Shown piece after piece: positions 19,728 to 29,135 of a stretch of DNA of 64,000 nt. The stretch comes from Sipunculus nudus (lineage: Eukaryota > Annelida > Sipuncula > Golfingiida > Sipunculidae). Each line of letters starts with the position of its first letter. Position 1 is the stretch's first letter. Below the pieces are notes generated by a model, which worked only from the letters and a program-made list of their open reading frames with translations, was not told where the DNA came from and did no database searches. The position numbers were made by a program, and so were the translations under genes. The stretch lies in NCBI GenBank assembly GCA_026874595.1, contig JAPPUL010000095.1:122001-186000 (forward strand), written 5' to 3'.

Positions 19728-20504
19728 TTACTCTATCTGAGACGCTATGGCCTCTCGTACATTAGGTGATAAGAACGACGTTAACTTATCTTTTACTATA
19801 CGAGGATTATCTCCTGACTGGATAGATAATGTTCCCTCTAATATAACCTCTTTTAATAATATCTCCTCGTAACTCTTTACTGCTAGTTTCCTTGCTATCG
19901 GCTGAAATATTAAATTCGATAATACTGCTCCGTATAATGTAGTTATCAGGGCAAGCGCCATCCCTATTCCTATCGACGCCTTGTCTGTAAGATTTGCAAG
20001 CATCTGTATAAGCCCTATTAATGTCCCTATCATCCCAAATGCAGGGGCTAATACACCTGCCATGTCAAATAACGACTTGCCTTCTTGATGTCGTGCTTCC
20101 ATCTTCTCTATATCTGTCATCATTATGTTTTTTACAAGCTCAGGGTCTGTGCCGTCTACCACCAGATGTACTCCCTTTTGCAAAAAAGGTTCCGTAACAT
20201 CTTCTATGTCATCTTCTAATGCAAGCAATCCTTCCCTCCTGGCCTTCTCTGAAAAACTGACTAGTACATTTATTATCTCGCCTGCTCGCTCTGTTGTTCG
20301 TCTGAAGGCATGTCGTGTTACCACTCCAACCTGTAAAAGCCTTGTCATAGGAAATGCTACAAACAAGGCTGCTATCGTTCCTCCTACCGTCGTGAACACT
20401 GCTGCCATGTTCGCATAGTTTAAAGGATCGCCTCCTGTAAACAATATAGAACTTACCAAAAGTATCGCTCCGCCTATGATCCCACCTATTGTTCCAAAAT
20501 CCAT
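19728..20504 (-). CDS. motA: MotA stator subunit
   Basis: MotA is the four-helix stator protein that conducts ions with MotB and pushes on FliG. The 258-residue protein starts MDFGTIGGIIGGAILLVSSI, has SEKARREGLLALEDD near residue 87 (the conserved Arg and Glu of the cytoplasmic loop that contact FliG), LAPAFGMIGTLIGLIQML near residue 157 with the conserved Pro, and the last helix with TTLYGAVLSNLIFQPIA. All key residues are present, which matters because no fliG is seen in this operon. Confidence 0.94.
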   Translation of the reverse strand: MDFGTIGGIIGGAILLVSSILFTGGDPLNYANMAAVFTTVGGTIAALFVAFPMTRLLQVGVVTRHAFRRTTERAGEIINVLVSFSEKARREGLLALEDDIEDVTEPFLQKGVHLVVDGTDPELVKNIMMTDIEKMEARHQEGKSLFDMAGVLAPAFGMIGTLIGLIQMLANLTDKASIGIGMALALITTLYGAVLSNLIFQPIARKLAVKSYEEILLKEVILEGTLSIQSGDNPRIVKDKLTSFLSPNVREAIASQIE

Positions 20505-20672
20505 TATGCTCCACCTCTATATATTCTTTTCTCTTTTTTATTTCTCATTCTATTTCTGCCATATAGCTTTAGCTTCCTTTTATATTCCCTGCTTATATTC
20601 CCTGCCAACTGCTTATCACTTTACTCACCACCTTAACTCTACCCTTAACTCTTTAACAACATGCTTTCAACG

Positions 20673-20876
20673 TTACACCGTTGTGTCATTACCCAATAAC
20701 CCTATCTTTTGTCTATATAATATTATCAGGTTAAGTACTTCCTCACAACCCTCCTTCACTATAACCTTTCGCTCCGATAACATCTTGATTATTGTATCCG
20801 GCGTGCTCTCCATACTCTCCATCTGATGCGGATTTACATATATCTTATTGTTATCTAGCTTTGTTAGTTTTATCAT
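20673..20876 (-). CDS. flbD: FlbD small flagellar protein
   Basis: A 67-residue protein starting MIKLTKLDNNKIYVNPHQME, a clear match to the FlbD family, which is found between flgE and motA in spirochaetes and Firmicutes. Function is unclear. It lies 45 bases downstream of flgE. The 168-base gap before motA contains small direct repeats (TATATTCCCTGC twice, near 20580-20610) and no gene that I can see. Confidence 0.9.
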   Translation of the reverse strand: MIKLTKLDNNKIYVNPHQMESMESTPDTIIKMLSERKVIVKEGCEEVLNLIILYRQKIGLLGNDTTV

Positions 20877-20921
20877 CTACTTCTTTTTTTATACTTCATT
20901 AATACTTTAATTTAACCCTTA

Positions 20922-22358
20922 CTACCTCTTTAAGGTCAATAACTCTTGTAACATCTGATCTGATGTTGTTATTATCCTGGAATTCGCTTGAAACCCTCTT
21001 TGGGTTACTATCATATCAGTAAACTCCTCAGCTAAATCAACATTGCTCATCTCAAGAGCCCCTGACAATATCTTTCCCTTCCCTTCCGTACTCGCTGCAC
21101 TCACATTCGCTATCCCTGAATTGTTTGATACCATAAATGTCGTCTCACCTGCTTTCTCAAGCCCTCCAGGATTTATAAATGTTGCAAGCGCTATCTTTGC
21201 TATATCTTTAACTTGCCCGTTTGTATAAACACCTGTAATCCCGCCAGCTTGATCTATTCTGAAGGATGATAGATAGCCTAGTGAATATCCATTTTGTGAT
21301 ATTGCCTTTGTTGTACTCTCAGAACCTAGTTGTGTTATCCCGTCAAGCCCTTCTGCACTACCAAGCTTTATACTCACTTTTTGTTCACGCCCTAATGCTA
21401 TCCCCTCACTTGCCCCGCCTCTTTGTTTTGAACCATCATCTACGTTAAATACTAAACTCGCTCGAAGTTCTCCGTTTACCAATAAATCAGGATTATTCTC
21501 ACCCCCCTCTCGGACTGCTGATATTGCTCCCTTTTCATCAAACGTTAGAACTATTGTGTTGTTTTCTATGCCACCTAGTTGATTTGTTACGTTCCCTATC
21601 GGTTCAACATCAAAGCGCACACTGTTTTCTACTGCATCCGTTGCATCCACCTGAGCACGCCATTGATTTATTCCTATCTTTACAAATGTTATATCTACTT
21701 TATGCACTTTGCCTTGACTATCGTATATATCTATTGACGACATGTGCACCGACCCATTACGCTTCTCTATATCTGTTGGCGCATCCGGGTTTACTACCGG
21801 GGCAACTCGTGAATCTAAATTAGATTTGTATGCGACCTGGCTTGTTGCTTTTGCTGCGAATTTATCCCCTATTGGAATTATTATATCTTCATACGTTTTT
21901 GAAGTATTTACATAATAATCTCCTTCTGGGTCTTGTTCTGCATTCCAGCCTTGTACTTTGAATCCGTTTGCTGGGTTTACTAGCTGTTTCTCTTTGTCTA
22001 CTGTATAATTTCCTGCTCGTGTATAATATACTTGCTCACCTTTCTTCTGTATGAAAAAGCCTTCCCCTTGTATCGCTAAATCTGTCTTTTTGCCTGTTGA
22101 TTGCATGCTCCCTTGGTACATTAATGTGTCTATACTTGCAGTTGCAACTCCAAGCCCTACTTGCTTCGGATTTGTACCCCCTACCGCTGATTGCGGACTT
22201 GAGGCTCCTTGTAGCGTTTGGGATAGCATGTCATGAAAAGTTACTCGGCCTTTTTTAAATCCATTACTATTTATATTTGCTATATTATTACCTATTACGT
22301 CTGTCCTTGTTTGATGGTTTTGTAACCCTGATACCCCTGCATACAACGATCTCATCAT
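20922..22358 (-). CDS. flgE: FlgE flagellar hook protein without cysteine
   Basis: FlgE polymerises into the hook. The 478-residue protein has the N-terminal rod-type motif (MRSLYAGVSGLQNHQTRTDVIGNNIAN), an AGNYTVD region, and the C-terminal motif MSNVDLAEEFTDMIVTQRGFQANS. In spirochaetes such as Treponema denticola a Lys (165) and Cys (178) form the lysinoalanine cross-link between subunits. Here Lys166 is present in IPIGDKFAAK but the aligned Cys position is Ser179 in VAYKSNLDSR, and there is no Cys anywhere in the protein. The start ATG at 22358 is followed by a second Met, so either may be used. Confidence 0.93.
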   Translation of the reverse strand: MMRSLYAGVSGLQNHQTRTDVIGNNIANINSNGFKKGRVTFHDMLSQTLQGASSPQSAVGGTNPKQVGLGVATASIDTLMYQGSMQSTGKKTDLAIQGEGFFIQKKGEQVYYTRAGNYTVDKEKQLVNPANGFKVQGWNAEQDPEGDYYVNTSKTYEDIIIPIGDKFAAKATSQVAYKSNLDSRVAPVVNPDAPTDIEKRNGSVHMSSIDIYDSQGKVHKVDITFVKIGINQWRAQVDATDAVENSVRFDVEPIGNVTNQLGGIENNTIVLTFDEKGAISAVREGGENNPDLLVNGELRASLVFNVDDGSKQRGGASEGIALGREQKVSIKLGSAEGLDGITQLGSESTTKAISQNGYSLGYLSSFRIDQAGGITGVYTNGQVKDIAKIALATFINPGGLEKAGETTFMVSNNSGIANVSAASTEGKGKILSGALEMSNVDLAEEFTDMIVTQRGFQANSRIITTSDQMLQELLTLKR

Positions 22359-22446
22359 AATTTTAACCCTCTTTTTCTTTTATTTTTTTCCTTTTATTTT
22401 TTTATCTTTAACATTTATTGCCAACATCTATTTATTGCCTTCCATT

Positions 22447-22929
22447 TTACCTTATCGGCTCAACACGCACTACCTCTTTACTCGATACATGTGCACCGCC
22501 TACTACCAAATAACTTCTGCCTTGTTCGTATATTAGCGAATCTACTATCCCTTCTCCCCTTCTGCCAGTTACTCCGTCTATCCATGCTACCTTTTTCCCT
22601 ATTAAATTATAATTTCCACTTTCTTCTGCTTTTACCACTAACTCTTTTATTGTCTTGTTTACCTTTGTCATCTGTTCAAGAGATGAGAATTGTGCCATTT
22701 GCGCTATGAAATTCTTATCCTTCATCGGACTTAATGGGTCTTGATGTTTTAATTGTGTTACTAGTAATTTTAGAAAATGATCTTGTCCAAGTTTGTTTGT
22801 ATGTTTTAATCCCTTAGACTTTAATTCCTTATTAAAACCATCTACTCTATGTTTTGTATTCGCCTTCTCTGCACTGTTTTGTTCCGTACTTACCTTTGAG
22901 GCTTGCATAAAAACATTACTTATTTCCAT
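22447..22929 (-). CDS. flgD: FlgD hook-cap scaffold protein
   Basis: FlgD caps the growing hook and is needed for FlgE assembly. The 160-residue protein contains the family core KLGQDHFLKLLVTQLKHQDP and DKNFIAQMAQFSSLEQM at about residues 46-90, then a shorter C-terminal part with IGKKVAWIDGVTGRRGEG. The short length is normal for spirochaetal FlgD. It is 33 bases after fliK and 88 before flgE. Confidence 0.9.
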   Translation of the reverse strand: MEISNVFMQASKVSTEQNSAEKANTKHRVDGFNKELKSKGLKHTNKLGQDHFLKLLVTQLKHQDPLSPMKDKNFIAQMAQFSSLEQMTKVNKTIKELVVKAEESGNYNLIGKKVAWIDGVTGRRGEGIVDSLIYEQGRSYLVVGGAHVSSKEVVRVEPIR

Positions 22930-22961
22930 ATACTTTTATCACTCCTTTTTAAGCTTTTTTT

Positions 22962-24644
22962 TTAAACTACTACGTTTACTGCCTGCGATATAAAATCAAA
23001 CCCATTGTATCTATCCATTATAGCATCTTCATCTTCATTACTACCTTCTAATACTACATTTTTAACGTCGCCTAAAACTCCCAAAATACTTTCCCTACCA
23101 ACTCCTCCTCCAGCCCCTCTATCAGAACCCGTGTACATTATATCTAGTCCAGAAAGCTTTATTCCTTGCTCCTCTAAACTCTCTCGTAACAACGATATAT
23201 TATCTTCAAGCACTTTCTTTACATGTACATTGTCTACATTAAAATGCCCTGATACTACTCCATTCTCCATCTGCAGCTTTAATGTTATATTACCAAATAG
23301 CCTAGGCTCAAGCTGTATCCTTACTTCACTCCTACCTCGACCTATTACCCCTTGTGCCTTCTTTATCACTTGTTCGAATAATTGCTTTGATTCTTCTATG
23401 GTAGGTTCGTATTTATTTGAGTGTAGTTCTCCTCTAAAACCTCGATTTATATTACCCCCTTCGCTTTTCCCCATATATACAAACTCTTCCTTAACCACCC
23501 CTTCAGATGCTCGCTTCTCTACTCCAAGTCCATCCTCCACAATCGATGCCTTTACTGCTTTCTCATCTATTCGTACCCCTTGTCTAACTTCTTGCAATCC
23601 TCCCTTTTCCATCACCTCCCATTTCATGAAACCTTCTCTTTTCACTAAACCATCTTTTACCCCATTTTGCCAAACCTTCTCTACTAGCTCTTTTAGCCTA
23701 CTATCTAACTCAGATAATAGCTTCCCAAATCCTTCCCTCTTAAATACCTCCACCTCCGATAACCCCTTTAGTAACTTCTCAAGCTCTCCTAATTTGCTCT
23801 TCTCTAATACTATCCCTTCCTTTAACTCTGCTCCTTCTCTTCTTAACTTTTCTAAAAGTACTTTTAAATCTTCAACCAATCCCTTTACTATATCATTTGC
23901 ATTTCTATCTGGAGTCCCCTTATTTGATGCCAATTCTATATCTTTTAGTAACTTTTCTATAATTAATAATGTAGGACCTTCTATTCCCCATTCACCATCT
24001 TTATCAGCAGCCTCTTGTCTCTCTTTTATAATCTTTATTTTATCTTCTATACCAGCTTTTATGCCATCTGCTATTTGTAGCCATTCCTGCAGCCCTTCCT
24101 CCTTATTTGTCTCTAAGAACTTTTCTCCTGCTTTTGTATCACTCTTTTCTACTCCTTCCTCCTTCCATACTCCTTCCTTCTTCCATACTCCTTCCTTGCC
24201 TTCCTTTGAAACAGCATCTTCTACTTCTGCCCTTTCTACTCTCTTACCATTTAATTTACCATCTAATTTGCCTTCAGAACCTCTTTCATTATCTATTCTC
24301 TTTCCAGCTTCCCTTATACTCTCCTCTCCTATCCCCCTATCTTCCCCTTTATCCCCTGCTGGGGCAGACTCTAAAGCCTTTTTAGCTTTATCATTTGTTC
24401 TATTATCATTTATTCTATCATTTATTCTATTATCAGAAAAACCTTTATTACTAGACCCCAATTGCTTCTCAGCCACTATATCTCTAAATGATATCTGTCC
24501 CTCTCTACTAAGAAAACCCCTATATCCTCCTCTATATCCATCCCCTCCAAAAACACTAAAACCTTTTGCATTTATGTCCTTATATCCATTAATCTCATAT
24601 CCATTAGCCTCTGGGCTCAGTAAGCTTTTTACATCCTGTATCAT
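22962..24644 (-). CDS. fliK: FliK-type hook-length control protein
   Basis: FliK measures hook length and signals the export switch in FlhB. The 560-residue protein has a long low-complexity, Lys/Glu/Gly-rich N-terminal and central region and a C-terminal FliK domain near 430-515 (SEVRIQLEPRLFGNITLKLQ, followed by GHFNVDNVHVKKVLEDN). In-frame tandem repeats occur in the linker, for example GVWKKEGVWKEEGVEK and IND repeats (INDRINDNRTND). The gene sits where Borrelia flbC is found. An overlapping antisense ORF of 581 codons is only a shadow of the purine-rich coding strand. Confidence 0.82.
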   Translation of the reverse strand: MIQDVKSLLSPEANGYEINGYKDINAKGFSVFGGDGYRGGYRGFLSREGQISFRDIVAEKQLGSSNKGFSDNRINDRINDNRTNDKAKKALESAPAGDKGEDRGIGEESIREAGKRIDNERGSEGKLDGKLNGKRVERAEVEDAVSKEGKEGVWKKEGVWKEEGVEKSDTKAGEKFLETNKEEGLQEWLQIADGIKAGIEDKIKIIKERQEAADKDGEWGIEGPTLLIIEKLLKDIELASNKGTPDRNANDIVKGLVEDLKVLLEKLRREGAELKEGIVLEKSKLGELEKLLKGLSEVEVFKREGFGKLLSELDSRLKELVEKVWQNGVKDGLVKREGFMKWEVMEKGGLQEVRQGVRIDEKAVKASIVEDGLGVEKRASEGVVKEEFVYMGKSEGGNINRGFRGELHSNKYEPTIEESKQLFEQVIKKAQGVIGRGRSEVRIQLEPRLFGNITLKLQMENGVVSGHFNVDNVHVKKVLEDNISLLRESLEEQGIKLSGLDIMYTGSDRGAGGGVGRESILGVLGDVKNVVLEGSNEDEDAIMDRYNGFDFISQAVNVVV

Positions 24645-24932
24645 AATGCTTTCCTTTGATATATTAACTCTAATATATCATCTTAATATATCCTTTATTT
24701 CCCCAGTAGCTCCCTTTGTTTATATCCTGTCCTCGGCTTCCTTGCTTTAATTTACATACTCGCTTCTTCTTCTACTCTCCGGCTTTCCTCTCGCTTTCCT
24801 CATACTTTCATATATTACATATTTAGTATTTTACACCCCATTTCTTTTCCTTCAACTCCTTCCTTGTCGTCCTGTTAACTAATATTTTTAAGTACATTTT
24901 ACTTTTTTAATAATCTTCATAATCCTAATGCA
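24645..24932. other. Gap between flbB and fliK
   Basis: A 288-base gap inside the flagellar block. On the minus strand it is rich in GAAG/GGA purine runs. I see no coding frame, tRNA or clear hairpin terminator. It may hold an internal promoter, since the spacing is much larger than between most neighbours. Confidence 0.4.
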
Positions 24933-25643
24933 CTAACTCCCAAGACCCTCTTCCCCTCTTTTAAATCTATATTTTCCCATTAAACGTAATATCTCTTGTG
25001 CTTTAATTGGATTGCCACGACCACCTTCAAGCCCACCTTCTTCTCCTTCTTTAGGAGCTGATATCAACGATATTAAGTAACTTACTATCGAAATACGGCC
25101 TTCCTCTTGGGCGTTTATATCTATTTGTCGAAATATATCTATAACTTCAAGCGTTGGTAATCCCTCTAAGATCATTACTGCCTGCGCAGGTGCCATATTC
25201 TCTATCTTATTTGCTTGCTCCTTTACTGTCTCTTCTCTTTCATCTTTCTTCTCTTTCATCTTTAATAGCCTGTCCTCTCGCTCATCCAATTGATCCCATT
25301 TTACACGCAACTTCACCATTATATCATCTACTTGTTCTTGTAAATCCTTTAGACTCTTCTCTCGTACTTCCATTACATCTTCCTTCTCTCTCAAATTATT
25401 ATTAAGTTTCTCAAGTTCTGCTTCTTTTAAGGCTAAACCTCTATCATCTAAAACTACATCATCTTCATCTTCTAACACACTTGTTACCTTACTAAACTCT
25501 TTCTCTAACACTTCTTTATAATACCCTCTCACCGACCATATCCCGTAATAGTCTAGTACAAATAGTATTGCTGCTAACAAAAATAAATTGAAAAATGTCC
25601 ATAATAATATTTCTACTGTCCTTTTTCTCATTGCCATTTCCAA
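24933..25643 (-). CDS. flbB: FlbB spirochaetal collar protein (MotE-like)
   Basis: 236 residues. One membrane segment at about 9-32, a long coiled coil at about 60-150 rich in Glu/Lys/Asp, and a C-terminal MgtE_N/MotE-like segment near 150-195 (MAPAQAVMILEGLPTLEVID). FlbB is a periplasmic-collar protein in Borrelia, encoded after flbA (fliJ). Here it sits one gene further from fliJ, because an extra small gene is inserted. The tail is glycine-rich (GGLEGGRGNP). Confidence 0.8.
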   Translation of the reverse strand: MEMAMRKRTVEILLWTFFNLFLLAAILFVLDYYGIWSVRGYYKEVLEKEFSKVTSVLEDEDDVVLDDRGLALKEAELEKLNNNLREKEDVMEVREKSLKDLQEQVDDIMVKLRVKWDQLDEREDRLLKMKEKKDEREETVKEQANKIENMAPAQAVMILEGLPTLEVIDIFRQIDINAQEEGRISIVSYLISLISAPKEGEEGGLEGGRGNPIKAQEILRLMGKYRFKRGEEGLGS

Positions 25644-25737
25644 TACCCTCGCTATTTCTTATTCAACATGACTTTTTAGCTTATCCTTATATAGCTACTA
25701 AATATCTTCTTTTCTTAATATTCCTACTAGTATTATA

Positions 25738-26151
25738 CTAATACTTTATGTCCACCTTCTTACCCCCTCCCCTTACCTCTACCTCACCTTCTAGCTCTTT
25801 CAACAATATATCCTCAGCTTTATAATCATTATATTTATTCAATAACAAATTATTTAAACCAACATCACCACCAGCAAAACCCTTCCCTATAACTAATTCC
25901 CTTACCTTTGAAAGATCTCCTTTTCTAAGATGTCCATTACCGGAAACTATATCTAATCCTTTAATAACTCTATCCTCTTCCCCTACTCTTTTCCCTACTC
26001 TCGCACCACTCCCTAAACCCTCAAGCACCTTCCCAAACGATAAGTTCAAACCTTTAACCATCTTCCCTCCTCCTCCAAACTCTGACTCCTTTGCTCGCAT
26101 CTTTGCCTTAATCTCGCCTATCCTAGCAAATACTTGCGTTATAAATTCCAT
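25738..26151 (-). CDS. Small unknown protein between fliJ and flbB
   Basis: 137 residues, beginning MEFITQVFARIGEIKAKM and otherwise Gly/Lys/Val-rich with little secondary pattern. The first 20 residues resemble the start of the flagellar-operon lytic transglycosylases, which often begin with an xxVxARIxEIQxR helix, but no SLT catalytic domain follows. It might be a truncated form of that protein, or an unrelated small export partner; I give no function. It follows fliJ by 2 bases. Borrelia has no gene in this slot as far as I recall. Confidence 0.55.
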   Translation of the reverse strand: MEFITQVFARIGEIKAKMRAKESEFGGGGKMVKGLNLSFGKVLEGLGSGARVGKRVGEEDRVIKGLDIVSGNGHLRKGDLSKVRELVIGKGFAGGDVGLNNLLLNKYNDYKAEDILLKELEGEVEVRGGGKKVDIKY

Positions 26152-26153
26152 GC

Positions 26154-26741
26154 TTAACTCCTTTGTCTTAACTTAGCAAACCCTTTTGCTTTACTAAACT
26201 CTCCCCCTATCCCCCATTCTCCCCCTACTCTATTTCTCCCACCTATTCCATACACGCGTGCCCTGCTTTGACTAACTTCCTCAAGCACTCTTTGCTCTAC
26301 ATTCTCATACTCTTGCATATACCTTTCTCGCTCCTTCTTCGCTAGAAACTCAAGCGCCTCTCGCTCACGTTGTGCCTTGGCAAGCTCTTTACGCGCCTTG
26401 GCAAGCTCTGTCTTGCGATGTGCTTTTAATGTCTCATGCATCTTTATCTTAGCACTAAGTCCTTGCCTAAGCTCGCTTGCATAATGGCTGTATCTAAGAT
26501 CTATTAGCTTTCCTTTAATTGCTCCTTTACCATCTACTCCTCCTTCTACTCCTTCTACTCCCTCTAATACTCCTGATAATCCTGCCTTAAGAGCTTCTAC
26601 CCTTGCTATATTTGCAAGCTCTATCTCCTTCTCAAGATTTAATACTTCTACCCTTATTTCAGAAAACTTTTGTTCTTTACCCCTCTCTACATATTCTCGG
26701 TAGCGCAGTACCTTATTAAGCGAAAACATAAACTTCTTCAT
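26154..26741 (-). CDS. fliJ: FliJ export chaperone-like coiled-coil protein
   Basis: FliJ is the stalk-like coiled coil that links the FliI ATPase ring to FlhA. The 195-residue protein starts MKKFMFSLNKVLRYREYVER, typical of FliJ, then a coiled coil with an unusual Gly/Val insert near residues 55-75 (GVLEGVEGVEGGVDGKG), coded by short tandem repeats. The rest resumes as coiled coil (RKTELAKARKELAKAQRERE), with a tail of about 30 residues that is Gly/Arg-rich. It is 37 bases downstream of fliI. Confidence 0.85.
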   Translation of the reverse strand: MKKFMFSLNKVLRYREYVERGKEQKFSEIRVEVLNLEKEIELANIARVEALKAGLSGVLEGVEGVEGGVDGKGAIKGKLIDLRYSHYASELRQGLSAKIKMHETLKAHRKTELAKARKELAKAQREREALEFLAKKERERYMQEYENVEQRVLEEVSQSRARVYGIGGRNRVGGEWGIGGEFSKAKGFAKLRQRS

Positions 26742-26778
26742 AATATTTTATATATTGCCTATTTATATTCCTTATTAC

Positions 26779-28137
26779 CTATAATTCATCCTGCTCAGAA
26801 TCAAGCATTATATCTTTTCTTGCATCAAAACTACTGTCTCCAAAAAGTTCGTATATAGCTTTAAATGTATCCTCTATCATAGTTCTTTCCGCTATCCCTT
26901 GTTTTAGTATTTCGTTTATCTTCTCTATCATCTCTATTGCATAATCTATCTTACTATCGCTTCCTTTTACATAGGCTCCTATCTTTATGAAATCTTCATT
27001 GCTTTTATAAACCGATACAACCTCTCGCAGCTTCATTACATATTTTAAACTCTTTTCTGATATTAGCTCTATTGCAAGACGACTTATACTCTCATCTATT
27101 GATATCGCAGGATATTGTCCGCGCATAGCATAGCCCCTTGACAATATTATATGTCCATCCAAAACTCCTCGTACATTGTCTGTTATCGGTTCATTAAAAT
27201 CATCTCCTTCCACCAACACTGTATAAAATGATGTTATTGCATTATCTTTTGATGCTCCGGTTCGCTCTATTAGTTTTGGTATTAATGTATATACTGATGG
27301 AGGGTAGGCTCGCATTGTCGGTGGCTCACCCGAAAATAATCCTACTTCTCTTTGGGCTCGCGCAAAACGTGTTATTGAATCCATCATCAATATAACTCGT
27401 TTGCCTGTATCTCGAAAATATTCCGCTATACGTGTTGCAACAAATGCTGCACGTACCCTCATTAACGGAACTGTGTCCGAACTCGCTACTATTACTACCG
27501 ATCGCTTTAGACCCTCTTCTCCTAAATCATTTTCTATAAACTCGCGTACCTCTCGTCCCCTCTCCCCTACTAATGCTATCACGTTTACTTGTGCATCACT
27601 ATGACGGGCTATCATCCCCAATAATGTACTCTTCCCCACTCCCGTGCCCGCAAATATCCCCATCCTTTGCCCTTCCCCTACTGTCAAAAATCCATCTATA
27701 CCCTTTATACCTGTTGAGATCGCCTTCTTTATTCGTTTGCGCTCAAGTGGATTCGGAGACTTATTGTTTATTGAATACTCTCTCTTTGAATATATCTCCT
27801 CTCTTCCGTCAAGTGGACGCCCTATCCCATCAAATACCCTCCCAAGCATATCTTCGCTTATATTAAGCTTTAATGTTTGTCCGCTCCCCACTACTATGTT
27901 ACCTACCTCTATCCCTTCTACATCGTCGTAAGGCATAAGCAAAACTTTTGACCCCGATACCCCTATAACCTCCGATTGTACACGTGCTCCTTCCGACGTT
28001 ATTATACTACATACTTCCCCTACTACCACCTGTGGCCCTCTGCTTTTTATCGTAAGGCCATACGCTTCCTCTACCTCCCCTACGTACTTTATCGTTTCCA
28101 CCTTGTTTATTGCCATTTTATACCTTAACAGATTCAT
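26779..28137 (-). CDS. fliI: FliI flagellar export ATPase
   Basis: FliI powers and directs flagellar export, forming a ring with FliJ. The protein has the Walker A motif AGTGVGKSTLLGM, Walker B-like RVILMMDSITRFARAQRE, and the sequence GEPPTMRAYPPSVYTLIPKL, all of the F1-type ATPase family. The open frame continues to 28299, but that extension overlaps fliH in another frame and lacks homology; the ATG at 28137 has AGGAAAAGAAGT just upstream and is the probable start (an ATG at 28116 is also possible). About 452 residues, typical. Confidence 0.93.
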   Translation of the reverse strand: MNLLRYKMAINKVETIKYVGEVEEAYGLTIKSRGPQVVVGEVCSIITSEGARVQSEVIGVSGSKVLLMPYDDVEGIEVGNIVVGSGQTLKLNISEDMLGRVFDGIGRPLDGREEIYSKREYSINNKSPNPLERKRIKKAISTGIKGIDGFLTVGEGQRMGIFAGTGVGKSTLLGMIARHSDAQVNVIALVGERGREVREFIENDLGEEGLKRSVVIVASSDTVPLMRVRAAFVATRIAEYFRDTGKRVILMMDSITRFARAQREVGLFSGEPPTMRAYPPSVYTLIPKLIERTGASKDNAITSFYTVLVEGDDFNEPITDNVRGVLDGHIILSRGYAMRGQYPAISIDESISRLAIELISEKSLKYVMKLREVVSVYKSNEDFIKIGAYVKGSDSKIDYAIEMIEKINEILKQGIAERTMIEDTFKAIYELFGDSSFDARKDIMLDSEQDEL

Positions 28138-28190
28138 ACTTCTTTTCCTTAAAACCACTTTATAAAAGCACTTTATTACAAAATACCTGC

Positions 28191-29135
28191 CTAAAGCTCT
28201 TCCCTTTGGGGACTCAGCTTCCTTATCTGTTCCTCTATCTCCGATAACTGCGTCGATATTCGTGCATCCACTGTCCCGAAATCCGTGCTTATATAACACC
28301 CCCCCTTCTCTACTGAATTATCTTCTAGTATCTTTACATGATCTATCCCTTCTAGCATCTGGATAAACTCTTTCTTGTGTTTTGTTGTCATTTGTAAGTC
28401 TTGTGTATTAACCCGTATCGTAACCTCTGTTCGACCCTTTAGCTTACTTAATGCTTCCGTTATATTATCATATACTACTCGCTTTTGAGTTTCTGATATC
28501 GACTTTACTACCTTTCTCGCTATCGTAAGCACTATATCTATTATCTGGCCCTCTGTCTCCTCTACTATCTGGCTTCGCTTCTTTATTGCTGTTGACAGCA
28601 CCACATTAAGTCTTTCTGTTACCCGTTCAATCTCTTCTTGCCCTTCTTTAAAGCCCGTCTCCTGCCCCTCCTTAAAGCCCTTTTCATACGCTTGGGACTC
28701 AAGATTTTGTGCCTTCTTCTGCGCCTCTTCCATTATCTTATTTGCCTCAAGTTCTGTATCCTCAAGACGCTTCGTTGAAAGGGCATCTGCTTCACTTAAC
28801 TTCGCCTCGTATAGTTCTGTTGACTCCTTTATCTTCGCAAATGCAAAGTTCTCTGCTTCCGTCTTCGTCTTCTCTATCTCTTGCTCGAATTCTGCCCTTT
28901 TCTTCTCTATGTCATCCTCAAGTTCTCGCTCTTTACGCGATATCTCATCTTCTAAACTCTCATCAGCTACAGTATCAACTCCATCCACCACCATATCCAT
29001 AACCCCAGCTCCCTTAATATCCTCCTCCCCGCTTGCTTCCTCTGTCTCTCCAAGTACATCAAAAAAACTTGTCCGCACCTTAAGAGGTTTCCCTAAATCC
29101 TTTACGGATATCTTTTTAAATATATTCTTAGCCAT
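28191..29135 (-). CDS. fliH: FliH export ATPase regulator
   Basis: FliH binds FliI and docks it to FliN/FlhA. The 314-residue protein has a long charged coiled coil (about 60-185), including two in-frame GFKEGQE copies near residues 155-170 that are typical of the GxxxG-like FliH repeats, and a C-terminal domain (GQIIDIVLTIARKVVKSI, then GGCYISTDFGTVDARISTQL). It should be followed upstream by fliG in spirochaetes, but only 184 bases separate it from fliF. Confidence 0.9.
   Translation of the reverse strand: MAKNIFKKISVKDLGKPLKVRTSFFDVLGETEEASGEEDIKGAGVMDMVVDGVDTVADESLEDEISRKERELEDDIEKKRAEFEQEIEKTKTEAENFAFAKIKESTELYEAKLSEADALSTKRLEDTELEANKIMEEAQKKAQNLESQAYEKGFKEGQETGFKEGQEEIERVTERLNVVLSTAIKKRSQIVEETEGQIIDIVLTIARKVVKSISETQKRVVYDNITEALSKLKGRTEVTIRVNTQDLQMTTKHKKEFIQMLEGIDHVKILEDNSVEKGGCYISTDFGTVDARISTQLSEIEEQIRKLSPQREEL

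Noticed and set aside
20209-20514. 101-codon minus-strand ORF overlapping motA
   Set aside because: Same strand, different frame from a clearly intact motA; no motif.
23005-24750. 581-codon plus-strand ORF over fliK
   Set aside because: It is antisense to fliK and exists because the purine-rich coding strand of fliK has few stops in the other frames; its translation is Ser/Pro/Phe/Leu-rich without any family motif.
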